A stretch of DNA of 64,000 nt from Streptomyces scabiei 87.22. Its GTDB lineage: Bacteria > Actinomycetota > Actinomycetes > Streptomycetales > Streptomycetaceae. Shown here one piece after another: positions 51,956 to 59,496 of this stretch; position 1 is the stretch's first letter, and each line of letters opens with the position of its first letter. Under the pieces are notes generated by a model. The model had not been told where the DNA came from, did not search any database, and was given only the letters and a program-made list of their open reading frames with translations. The position numbers and the translations under genes are program-made. The stretch covers positions 1,922,001 to 1,986,000 of the forward strand of contig NC_013929.1 of NCBI RefSeq assembly GCF_000091305.1, written 5' to 3'.

Positions 51956-54310
51956 TCAGTCCGCGTGTCCCAGCCGCACGTCCTGTTCGGTCCCGTCGCC
52001 GTCGACCTGGAGCACCGTCGCGACGGGGGGATACCCGGTGGCGATGACGGTGTACTCACCGGCGGCGAGGTCGGCGAACCGGAACGTTCCGTCGACGCCG
52101 GTGGTGATCGTGCCGACGACGTCCCCGGCGGCGTCCAGGAGCGTCACGCGCGCGTCCTCCACCGGCCGCCCGCTCCCGGCGCGGACCGTGCCGAGCAGTA
52201 CGGCGCCCCCGGCCAGTTCGACGTCCAGGCGGGTCTCGCGGGCGGCCCGGACGGTGACCGGGAGCGCGGCCGGGCGGTGGGAGTGGGCGCTCACGGCGAG
52301 GATGTAGTCGCCGGCCGCCAGCTCGGTGACCAGATAGTCGCCCTGCTGCCCGCTGCGGGTGGTCACGACGACCTCGCCGCGCGCGTCGGTGAGCGTGACG
52401 GTCGCCTCGCCCACCGCCCGCCCGTCCGCCGTCCGTACGGTCCCGGCCAGGCGTCCCGCGCCGCCGAGGACGATGTCCACCTCGACGGGCCCCTCCCCGA
52501 CGGTGACGCTCACGGCCTGCGGCCGGTGACCGCCGGCGGCCGCGATCAGCACGTACGCCCCCGGCCCGGGGGTCGACAGCGCGTACCGCCCGTCCTCGCC
52601 GCTGCCGCCCCGCCCGGTCTGCCGGCCGCCGGAGTCGATCAGGGTGAGGGCGGCGCGGGGCACGACGGTGCCGTCGGACTGCTGGACCGTACCGAGGACG
52701 GGGACGCCGGCCTCGTGGGGAGCACGGGCCTGCGGCACCCGGGCGGCGGGCCCGGCGGGCACCTCGTCGCAGGGCGGCGGGGTCCGCTCCCCGAGGAAGC
52801 AGGCCACGAAGGCCCCGAGGGCGAGCACCGGCGTGAGGTACAGGAAGAGCCCCGGCAAAGCCTCCGCGTAGGCGGCGACGTAGGTGTCGCGCAGCGGGTC
52901 GGGCAGGGCGTGGACGAGATCCGGGGTCAGGGAGCCGGGGTCGGGGAGCACGGCCCCCGCGCGCTCGGGAAGACGGTCGGCGAGGCGGGCGGTGAGGAGC
53001 GCGCCGACGGCGGCCGCCCCGACGGCGCCGCCGAGCTGCCGGAAGCAGTCGCCGGCGGCGGTGGCGGTCCCGGTGTCGGCGGGGCGTACGGAGTTCTGCA
53101 CCGCGAGGACCAGGACCGGCATCACCATGCCGATGCCGGCGCCGAGGACGGCCGTCCGGATGCCGAACTGCAGCGGGGGCGTGTCCGTCTGCAGGCGGGA
53201 CAGCAGCCAGACGCCGAGAGCGGCCAGGGCGGCGCCGAGGACCGGGTACGTCCGGTAGTGGCCGGTGCGGGCGATGAGCCGGCCGCAGACGACGGACGTG
53301 CCGACGATGCCGGCCGTCATCGGCAGCATGAGCAGCCCGGACGCGGTGGCGGAGATCCCGCCGACCATCCGCAGCTGGTTCGGCAGGTAGGTGGCGGTGC
53401 CGAACAGCGCGACACCGACGGTGGCCCCCACGAGGCCGCTCACCAGGAAGACCGGGTCCCGGAGCAGCCGCAGGGGCAGCAGGGGCTGGACCGCGAACCG
53501 CTCGACGACGAGGAGCAGCGCGGCCGCCAGGACCGCGCCGGCGGCGAGAACGAGGACCGGCCGCGAGTTCCAGGCGTGGACGGAGCCGGCCCGGCCGGCC
53601 AGCAGCACCAGGCAGGCCGAGACGGCGGCGAGCAGCAGGGTTCCCAGGACGTCGAGACGCCCCCGCGCGGTGGTCCTCCGCGGTCGCAGCGCGAAGGTGA
53701 CGACGGCCAGGGCCAGGAGCCCGCAGGGCACGTTGACGTAGAAGCACCAGCGCCAGGAGAGGTGGTCGGTGAGCCAGCCGCCCAGGAGCGGACCGGTGAC
53801 GGAGGCGAGCCCGAACACGGCCCCGACGACGCCCAGATGGCGGCCGCGGCGCCACGCCGGCACGAGGTCGGCGACGATCGCCTGGACACCGATCATGAGG
53901 CCGCCCGCGCCGACTCCCTGGAGCGCGCGGAACACGATGAACTGGTCCATGGTCCGGGCGAGTCCGGCCAGGGCGGAGCCGGCCACGAAGAGCACCAGCG
54001 CGCACTGGAACACGCCCTTGGGGCCGCGCAGTTCGCTCAGCCGGGAGTGGACGGGAAGGGTGACGGCGGCGGTGAGGAGGTAGGCGGTGATCGCCCAGGA
54101 CATCCGGTCGACGCCGCGCAGCTCGCCGACGATCTCGGGGAGGGCGGTGGCGACGGCCATCTGCTCCAGCGCGGCCAGGAGCAGGACGAGGAGGAGGGCG
54201 GAGAAGACCAGCCGGACCCGGTGCGGGCCGTGCGGGGGAGGTCCGTCCGCCGGTGGCGGTGTCGCGGGTGTGGTGGCCGGTTCGTCCTTCACCAGTGTGG
54301 TCGGGCCCAT
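51956..54310 (-). CDS. MFS drug exporter fused to carboxypeptidase-regulatory-like repeats
   Basis: A 784-residue two-part protein. Residues ~30-540 are a 14-helix drug:H+ antiporter (DHA2/EmrB type): the pattern WAITAYLLTAAVTLPVHSRLSELRGPK, FRALQGVGAGGLMIGVQAIVADLVP and GLASVTGPLLGGWLTDHLSWRWCFYVNVPCGL. From ~550, three carboxypeptidase-regulatory-like (Ig/CNA-B fold) repeats of ~80 residues start GTVQQSDGTVVPRAAL, GTVRTADGRAVGEATV and GTVRAGSGRPVEDARV, each ending with a Y-x-L/F/V-x-x-x-A segment. This C-terminal part would lie outside the membrane. ATG at 54310 follows GAGGGGA. A 60-bp palindrome lies 14 bp before the ATG. Confidence 0.88.
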   Translation of the reverse strand: MGPTTLVKDEPATTPATPPPADGPPPHGPHRVRLVFSALLLVLLLAALEQMAVATALPEIVGELRGVDRMSWAITAYLLTAAVTLPVHSRLSELRGPKGVFQCALVLFVAGSALAGLARTMDQFIVFRALQGVGAGGLMIGVQAIVADLVPAWRRGRHLGVVGAVFGLASVTGPLLGGWLTDHLSWRWCFYVNVPCGLLALAVVTFALRPRRTTARGRLDVLGTLLLAAVSACLVLLAGRAGSVHAWNSRPVLVLAAGAVLAAALLLVVERFAVQPLLPLRLLRDPVFLVSGLVGATVGVALFGTATYLPNQLRMVGGISATASGLLMLPMTAGIVGTSVVCGRLIARTGHYRTYPVLGAALAALGVWLLSRLQTDTPPLQFGIRTAVLGAGIGMVMPVLVLAVQNSVRPADTGTATAAGDCFRQLGGAVGAAAVGALLTARLADRLPERAGAVLPDPGSLTPDLVHALPDPLRDTYVAAYAEALPGLFLYLTPVLALGAFVACFLGERTPPPCDEVPAGPAARVPQARAPHEAGVPVLGTVQQSDGTVVPRAALTLIDSGGRQTGRGGSGEDGRYALSTPGPGAYVLIAAAGGHRPQAVSVTVGEGPVEVDIVLGGAGRLAGTVRTADGRAVGEATVTLTDARGEVVVTTRSGQQGDYLVTELAAGDYILAVSAHSHRPAALPVTVRAARETRLDVELAGGAVLLGTVRAGSGRPVEDARVTLLDAAGDVVGTITTGVDGTFRFADLAAGEYTVIATGYPPVATVLQVDGDGTEQDVRLGHAD

Positions 54311-54323
54311 GCGTACCGCTCCC

Positions 54324-54383
54324 CTCGTCGCACTTACCGCACATTTCCCGCGATAAGCGGGAACTGTCGGCAAGTGCGACGAG
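54324..54383. promoter_or_regulatory. 60-bp near-perfect palindrome upstream of the MFS-fusion gene
   Basis: The left arm CTCGTCGCACTT...TTCCCGC (54324-54351) and right arm GCGGGAA...AAGTGCGACGAG (54357-54383) match over 12 + 3 + 3 + 7 positions with few mismatches and one unpaired base; the centre is GATAA. It lies directly upstream of the ribosome site. It could be an operator for a dimeric repressor or an mRNA stem that ends the upstream gene or hides the start. Confidence 0.75.
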
Positions 54384-54493
54384 TTACGGCATTCCGGCGC
54401 ACGTCACGGAGATCCACCCGAACCGGTGAGGACGGCAACGCGCCCCCAGGACGCGCCCGTTGAGCCGGGCGGCACGACCGCCGGCCCCGCTGC

Positions 54494-54937
54494 TTACTTC
54501 TCCACCTCGGCGGCGAGGTTGGCGAGCAGGGCGTCGTAGATCCGGGCGAGGCCCTTGGGGGCGAAGGTCTTCTCGAAGAAGCCGCCGATGCCGCCGGCGC
54601 CCTGCCAGGTGGTGGTGACGACGACGCGGGAGCTGCCCTCGCCGGCCGGGGTGACCCGCCAGACGGTGACCATGGAGGAGTTGCGGTCCTTCTCGACGAG
54701 TTCACCGTCGGAGGGCTCGGTGACCTCCAGCAGGCAGTCACGGACACGCTTGCTGGTGGCCTGGAGCTTCCAGTGGACGAGGGTGCCCTCGCCGTCGCCG
54801 CCCTCGCGCACCTCGTACTCGCTGAAGTGCTGCGGCATCAGCTTCTCGCGCGCGCCGTTGTACTCGGCCAGGGTGTCGAACACCGTCTCCGCGTCCGCCG
54901 CTACGACTCGTTCGGTCGTGGCCTCGACCTGCGCCAT
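54494..54937 (-). CDS. SRPBCC-family protein
   Basis: A 147-residue START/SRPBCC (polyketide cyclase-like) ligand-binding protein: ATTERVVAADAETVFDTLAEYNGAREKLMP, EGTLVHWKLQATSKRVRDCLLEVTE, SRVVVTTTWQGAGGIGGFFEKTFAPKGLARIYDALLANLAAEV. GGAGGAAG precedes the ATG. The C-terminal helix and hydrophobic cavity are typical. Ligand unknown. It lies upstream of the MFS-fusion gene on the same strand with 183 bp between. Confidence 0.86.
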   Translation of the reverse strand: MAQVEATTERVVAADAETVFDTLAEYNGAREKLMPQHFSEYEVREGGDGEGTLVHWKLQATSKRVRDCLLEVTEPSDGELVEKDRNSSMVTVWRVTPAGEGSSRVVVTTTWQGAGGIGGFFEKTFAPKGLARIYDALLANLAAEVEK

Positions 54938-55101
54938 TGCACTTCCTCCAGCACTTGGTAACTCGGGGATGTGCGGAAAGCCAACCACCCCACGGCCGGA
55001 GGGCCCAAATCGGGGTGCCCCCGAGGGCCGCGGCGGCCTGCCCCGAAGACCCCCGACGAGACCTCCACACGATGTTCGAAAACCAGTTCGCACGATCAAG
55101 A

Positions 55102-55119
55102 GAACATGTGTTCTATTCT
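55102..55119 (+). promoter_or_regulatory. LexA (SOS) box with overlapping -10 of the radical-SAM gene
   Basis: GAAC (55102-55105)-ATGT-GTTC (55110-55113) is an exact actinobacterial LexA core (GAAC-N4-GTTC), followed at once by a -10-like TATTCT (55114-55119). About 22 bp upstream, GAAA-N4-GTTC is a second imperfect copy. The gene is 27 bp downstream. Confidence 0.65.
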
Positions 55120-55146
55120 GGGGGCAGAGCGACCGAGGAGGCGTCC

Positions 55147-56190
55147 ATGCGCTGGGACCATCTGGCCGAGAACCCCGCCACGGCCCGGGACGCCGCACTG
55201 TTCGGCGCGGACCTGGTGACGAGCCGCACCTTCGACACCCCCGAGTTCCGCGGCATGACCTTCCACGAGGTCCGGGCGCGGACGATCGTGAACCGGGTGC
55301 CGGGAGCCTCCCGCATGCCGTTCGAATGGACGGTGAACCCCTACCGGGGCTGCGCGCACGCGTGCGTCTACTGCTTCGCCCGCAAGACCCACAGCTACCT
55401 GGACCTGGACACGGGCCTCGACTTCGACTCGCAGATCGTCGTCAAGGTCAACGCGCCCGACCTGCTGCGCCGGCAGCTGGCCTCACCGCGCTGGCACGGC
55501 GAGCACATCGCGATGGGCACCAACGTCGACTGCTACCAGCGCGCGGAGGGCCGTTACCGTCTGATGCCGGGCATCATCGCGGCCCTGCGCGACCACGCGA
55601 ACCCCTTCTCGATCCTCACCAAGGGCACGCTGATCCTGCGCGACCTGGACCTGATCCGGCAGGCGGCGGAGGTCACCGAGGTCGGCCTGTCGGTCTCCGT
55701 CGGCTTCACGGACCACGAGCTGTGGCGCACGGTCGAGCCGGGCACGCCCGCTCCCGAGCGCCGGCTGGACGTCGTCCGCGCCTTCGCCGAACTGGGGATC
55801 GGCTGCGGGGTGCTGATGGCCCCCGTGCTGCCCTTCCTCAGCGACCACCCCGACCGGCTGCGCGAGACCGTGCGGGCCGTCGCGGCCTCCGGCGCCGGCT
55901 CCGTGACCCCGCTGGTGCTGCATCTGCGGCCCGGCGCACGCGAGTGGTACATGGCCTGGCTGGCCCGCCACCACCCCCGTCTCGTACGGCGTTACGAGCT
56001 GCTGTACGCGGAGGGCGCCTATGCGCCGAAGTGGTACCAGCGGCAGATCACCCGTCAGGTCCACGAGCTGGCCGAGGAGTACGGCATGGGCCCGCGGCGC
56101 GCGCAGCCGCCGCGACGGCTGCCCGTGCGCGAACGCCCCGCGCCGGAGCCGGCCCCGCCCACGGAGCCGACCCAGCTGACCCTGCTCTGA
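55147..56190 (+). CDS. Rv2578c-type (SplB-like) radical SAM protein
   Basis: A 347-residue radical SAM enzyme. The iron-sulphur motif is C-x3-C-x2-C in RGCAHACVYCFARKTHSYLDLDTGLDFDSQIVVK, followed by GTNVDCYQRAEGRYRLMPG and the C-terminal EWYMAWLARHHPRLVRRYELLYAEGAYAPKWYQRQI. GAGGAGGCG precedes the ATG. The name splB refers to similarity with spore photoproduct lyase; DNA repair is likely but unproved. A LexA box upstream agrees with SOS control, as reported for the mycobacterial homologue. Confidence 0.9.
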   Translation: MRWDHLAENPATARDAALFGADLVTSRTFDTPEFRGMTFHEVRARTIVNRVPGASRMPFEWTVNPYRGCAHACVYCFARKTHSYLDLDTGLDFDSQIVVKVNAPDLLRRQLASPRWHGEHIAMGTNVDCYQRAEGRYRLMPGIIAALRDHANPFSILTKGTLILRDLDLIRQAAEVTEVGLSVSVGFTDHELWRTVEPGTPAPERRLDVVRAFAELGIGCGVLMAPVLPFLSDHPDRLRETVRAVAASGAGSVTPLVLHLRPGAREWYMAWLARHHPRLVRRYELLYAEGAYAPKWYQRQITRQVHELAEEYGMGPRRAQPPRRLPVRERPAPEPAPPTEPTQLTLL

Positions 56191-56208
56191 ATCCCTCTCC
56201 GGAGCATC

Positions 56209-56227
56209 CGGGCGCTTCTGCCGCCCG
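56209..56227 (+). terminator. Short hairpin after the radical SAM gene
   Basis: CGGGCG (56209-56214) pairs with CGCCCG (56222-56227) over a 7-nt loop, 18 bp after the stop. Only 6 bp of stem. Confidence 0.35.
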
Positions 56228-56338
56228 AACGGGTCAAGTGTCGGCCGAACGCGTTCTTCGCGGGGCCCGGTTCGGGACGATGCGACGAAGGCCGTGGCGT
56301 GCACGGCCCGCAATCCTCCGTCCCTGGGAGGCCTGACG

Positions 56339-57910
56339 ATGAAGAAACGCACAGCTGCTCTGTGCGGTGCCGTCGCCGTGCTGGCCGGAATGGTCACCGC
56401 GGTCCCGGCCGGCGCGAGCGGCGCTTCCGCCGCCGCCCCGACGGCGAAGCCGGCCTGGAAGAAGTGCGCCACCGCCGACTACCCGAAGCTCCAGTGCGCC
56501 TCCCTGAAGGTGCCGCTGGACCACGGGAAGCCGAACGGCAGAAAGATCACCATCGCCCTCTCCCGCGTCCCGCACACCGCGAAGACGTACCAGGGCCCCC
56601 TGCTGGTCAATCCGGGCGGGCCCGGCGGCAGCGGCCTCACCCTCGCCGGCTTCGTGGCGTCCTCGCTGCCGAAGAAGGTGGCGGCGCAGTACGACGTCAT
56701 CGGCTTCGACCCGCGCGGCGTCGGCGCGAGCAAGCCCGCGCTGAACTGCCGTCCGGGCCACTTCGCCGCGGTGCGCCCCGACTCGGTGCCGAGCACCCCG
56801 AAGGCCGAGCGGGCCAACCTCGCGCGGGCCAGGGCGTTCGCCGAGGCGTGCGCCGAGAAGCACGCGGACGTGCTGCCGTACATCGACACGGTCAGCGCGG
56901 TGAAGGACATGGACCTCGTCCGCGCGGCCCTGGGCGCCAAGAAGATCAACTACTTCGGGTACTCGTACGGCACCTACCTGGGCGCCGTGTACGCCAAGCT
57001 CTTCCCCCACCGCGTACGGCGCGCGGTGCTGGACTCCGTCGTGGACCCCACGGAGGTCTGGTACGAGGGCAACCTCCGGCAGGACCTGGCGTTCAACGAC
57101 CGCCACCGGGCCCTGATGGCCTGGATCGCCCGCCACGACGGGACGTACAAGCTCGGCAAGGATCCGGAGAAGATCGAGGCCAAGTGGTACGCGATGCGGT
57201 CGGCGCTGGCCGCGCGTCCCGCGGACGGCCGGGTGGGCGCCTCCGAGCTGGAGGACACGTTCATGCCCGGCGGCTACTACAACGGCTACTGGCCCTATCT
57301 CGCCGAGGCGTTCGCCGCCTTCGTGAACAAGAAGAACGACGATCCGCTGGTCGAGGCGTACGAGAACTTCGGCGCCGTCGACGCGTCCGGCGACAACGGC
57401 TACAGCGTCTACGCCTCGGTGCAGTGCCGTGACGCGCACTGGACCCGCGACTGGAACGAGTGGCGCGAGGACAACTGGGCGATGTACGAGAAGGCGCCGT
57501 TCATGACCTGGAACAACGCCTGGTACAACGCGCCCTGCGCGTTCTGGCCCGCCGCGTCCCTGGACCCCGTGGACGTCTCCAACACCGCGCTGCCGCCGGT
57601 CCTGATCTTCCAGGCGACCGACGACGCGGCCACCCCGTACGAGGGCGGGGCCGTCACCCACCAGTTGCTGCGCGGGTCCAGCCTGGTCGTCGAGCAGGGC
57701 GGCGGGAACCACGGCATCTCGCTGAGCGGCAACGCCTGTCTGGACAAGCACCTGACGGCCTATCTGACCGACGGCAGGGTGCCGCGCGGGCAGGGCGAGA
57801 CCGACGCCACCTGCAAGAAGCTCGCCGACCCCAAGCCCCTGAAGAACAAGGCCGCGTCCGCCTCCTCCCGGGGTTCGACCCTGCACGGCCTGCTGGGCTT
57901 CCGCGGCTGA
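56339..57910 (+). CDS. Secreted tripeptidyl-aminopeptidase-like alpha/beta hydrolase (S33)
   Basis: A 523-residue secreted hydrolase. The signal peptide is KKRTAALCGAVAVLAGMVTAVPAGASG. The mature part matches the Streptomyces SlpD/SlpE/TAP family: VPLDHGKPNGRKITIALSR, LLVNPGGPGGSG (oxyanion region), DVIGFDPRGVG, the nucleophile elbow FGYSYGTYLGAVYAKLFP, and the C-terminal ILIFQATDDAATPYEGG (Asp) and EQGGGNHGISL (His). It cleaves tripeptides from proteins outside the cell. GGGAGG lies upstream of the ATG. Confidence 0.93.
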   Translation: MKKRTAALCGAVAVLAGMVTAVPAGASGASAAAPTAKPAWKKCATADYPKLQCASLKVPLDHGKPNGRKITIALSRVPHTAKTYQGPLLVNPGGPGGSGLTLAGFVASSLPKKVAAQYDVIGFDPRGVGASKPALNCRPGHFAAVRPDSVPSTPKAERANLARARAFAEACAEKHADVLPYIDTVSAVKDMDLVRAALGAKKINYFGYSYGTYLGAVYAKLFPHRVRRAVLDSVVDPTEVWYEGNLRQDLAFNDRHRALMAWIARHDGTYKLGKDPEKIEAKWYAMRSALAARPADGRVGASELEDTFMPGGYYNGYWPYLAEAFAAFVNKKNDDPLVEAYENFGAVDASGDNGYSVYASVQCRDAHWTRDWNEWREDNWAMYEKAPFMTWNNAWYNAPCAFWPAASLDPVDVSNTALPPVLIFQATDDAATPYEGGAVTHQLLRGSSLVVEQGGGNHGISLSGNACLDKHLTAYLTDGRVPRGQGETDATCKKLADPKPLKNKAASASSRGSTLHGLLGFRG

Positions 57911-57913
57911 GCC

Positions 57914-57955
57914 CGGCCGCGGGGGCCCCGGAAAACCACGGGACTCCCGCGGCCG
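57914..57955 (+). terminator. Hairpin after the S33 hydrolase
   Basis: CGGCCGCGGG (57914-57923) pairs with CCCGCGGCCG (57946-57955) across a 22-nt loop, 4 bp after the stop. Confidence 0.5.
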
Positions 57956-57974
57956 CCCGGTCTAGGGTGCCGCC

Positions 57975-58529
57975 ATGAACGGCACCCCCACCGGCCTCCC
58001 GGCACCGCGCGTCCGCCGGATGACACCGTCCGACTGCCGCCCCGTGGCCGAGATCCGCGTGGGCGGCTGGCGCAGCGCCTACGCCGGTCTCGTCCCGCGG
58101 TCGTACCTCGACGCGATGGACGTGGAGGAGGACGCCGAGAACCGCCGCCGGATGCTGGCGAAGGCCGGCAACCCCGTGGTGAACCTGGTCGCCGAGCGGG
58201 CCGGGGAGATCGTCGGCTGGGCGGCGTACGGCCCCTGCCGCGACGGGGAGGTCCGCACCGGGGGCGCCGAGTTGTACGCGCTGTACACCCGGCCGGGGCA
58301 TCTGGGCACCGGAGTGGGCACCGCGCTGCTGCGCGAGTCCGCCGGGCGCTGCGCGGCGGCCGGTCACCGCTCGCTGTTCCTGTGGGTGCTGAAGGACAAC
58401 GCGCGCGCCCGCCGCTTCTACGCCCGCCACGGTTTCACCGCGGACGGAGCCGAGGAGCCGTTCGAGGCCGACGGGACCGAGGTGCCGGAGGTCCGCTACG
58501 TGCGGGGACTCGGCGCCGCCGGGACCTGA
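57975..58529 (+). CDS. GNAT-family N-acetyltransferase
   Basis: A 184-residue acetyltransferase with the family motifs RRMTPSDCRPVAEIRVGGWRSAYAGLVP, LYALYTRPGHLGTGVGTALLRESAGRC (acetyl-CoA site R/Q-x-x-G-x-G/A) and LFLWVLKDNARARRFYARHGFTADG. Relatives include phosphinothricin/MarR-type and 'ArsR-like' GNATs, but substrate cannot be told. TAGGGT (57963-57968) ends 6 bases before the ATG: likely leaderless. Confidence 0.85.
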   Translation: MNGTPTGLPAPRVRRMTPSDCRPVAEIRVGGWRSAYAGLVPRSYLDAMDVEEDAENRRRMLAKAGNPVVNLVAERAGEIVGWAAYGPCRDGEVRTGGAELYALYTRPGHLGTGVGTALLRESAGRCAAAGHRSLFLWVLKDNARARRFYARHGFTADGAEEPFEADGTEVPEVRYVRGLGAAGT

Positions 58530-58533
58530 GCCC

Positions 58534-59109
58534 TCAGCGCTGCCCGGGGATGCGCGCCAGCGCCCGCACCGCCGCCTCCGCGAGCCTGGGGTGCGCGAGG
58601 GCCTCGTTCAGTACGGGCCGGGCGCGGGTGTCCCCGAGGGCGCCCAGCCCCTCCACGCACGCGAGCGCGACCCGGCGGTAGGGGTCGTGCGGTCCCAGAC
58701 GGCGCCGGAGCGTGGTGATCAGCGCCGGGACGGACTCGGGGGCGCGGAGTTCGGTGAGCAGGCGCACCGGGTGCAGGGCGTAGGCGACCCGGAGTTCGTT
58801 GGTGGCGAGGGCGGCCGCCGCGCGCGCGGTGCGCGGGTCCCCGAGGCGCGCCAGCGCGTAGGCCGCGGAGGCGCAGCGCGGTGGATCGCGGTGGTTGAGC
58901 AGGAGGACGAGGGACTCGAAGGCCCGGCGGTCCCCCGCGAGACCCAGCCGGAACGCGGCCAACTCCCGCGCCCAGAGCGGCTGCCCCTGCTCGACGAGCA
59001 CGCCCGCCAGTTCGTCCCTGTTCGCCGTCAGGACGAGCCGTTCGTACCCCGCCGCGCCGCCCGACTCGCTCCGCACACGCTCCGTGAGTGATCGCAACTC
59101 CTCGTCCAT
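58534..59109 (-). CDS. HEAT-repeat protein
   Basis: A 191-residue all-helical protein with HEAT/PBS-like repeats: LWARELAAFRLGLAGDRRAFESLVLLLNH, PPRCASAAYALARLGDPRTARAAAA, PYRRVALACVEGLGALGDTRARPVLNEAL. Such repeats make protein-protein contacts. No catalytic motif. A TACGCT -10-like box (59117-59122, minus) ends 7 bases before the ATG. The stop lies 4 bp from the convergent GNAT stop. Confidence 0.8.
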   Translation of the reverse strand: MDEELRSLTERVRSESGGAAGYERLVLTANRDELAGVLVEQGQPLWARELAAFRLGLAGDRRAFESLVLLLNHRDPPRCASAAYALARLGDPRTARAAAALATNELRVAYALHPVRLLTELRAPESVPALITTLRRRLGPHDPYRRVALACVEGLGALGDTRARPVLNEALAHPRLAEAAVRALARIPGQR

Positions 59110-59496
59110 GCCGTCGAGCGTACGGGCGCGGGGCGCACTTGGGGGACGTACGTCACAAACACGAGGGCTGGCGCGCTCGTTACCCACCGGTTAAGCTCAG
59201 ACGAGCGAGTTACCCACTCGTGTTCGCTCCCGACGGTTTGGTGACGCAGCCGTCGTGAGCCCAGTCGGTTCGGTACCCGGAGTGTTCGGTACCGGAGTAC
59301 CAGTACGGCTCGGCCTCGGGACAGGGCCGGTCGGTTCAGCCGTTCCCCCGGGCGTGTGCACGCCCGCGGCGACGGCACCGGGCGTGTGCGTTCATCAGCC
59401 CGGCACCACCCGCACCCGCACGCCACGCGCCGTTCGCGCGCTCTTCGCGTACCCGCGGCGTTTCCCTCAGTCGTCACCACATCCTGGAGTCCCGCG
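59110..59496. other. 387-bp divergent regulatory region with repeats
   Basis: Between the divergent HEAT-repeat and hydroxyacyl-CoA dehydrogenase genes no further gene is supported. It holds the direct repeat GTTACCCAC at 59179 and 59209 (exactly 30 bp apart), a palindrome CGAGT-TACCC-ACTCG (59206-59220), and a tandem 16/15-bp repeat GTTCGGTACC(C)GGAGT at 59268 and 59284. These look like transcription-factor sites. Confidence 0.55.
59179..59220. promoter_or_regulatory. Operator-like GTTACCCAC repeats upstream of the dehydrogenase
   Basis: Two GTTACCCAC copies 30 bp apart (59179-59187 and 59209-59217). The second lies in the perfect 5-bp-arm palindrome CGAGT-N5-ACTCG (59206-59220); the first forms TTACCC-N3-GGTTAA (59180-59194, 5 of 6 match). 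The nearby TetR regulator is a candidate ligand-responsive repressor. Binding is inferred. Confidence 0.45.

Noticed and set aside
51866..54463. 865-codon plus-strand open frame opposite the MFS fusion gene
   Set aside because: Pure low-complexity Gly/Asp/Arg shadow frame; the minus-strand gene has clear transmembrane helices and family motifs.
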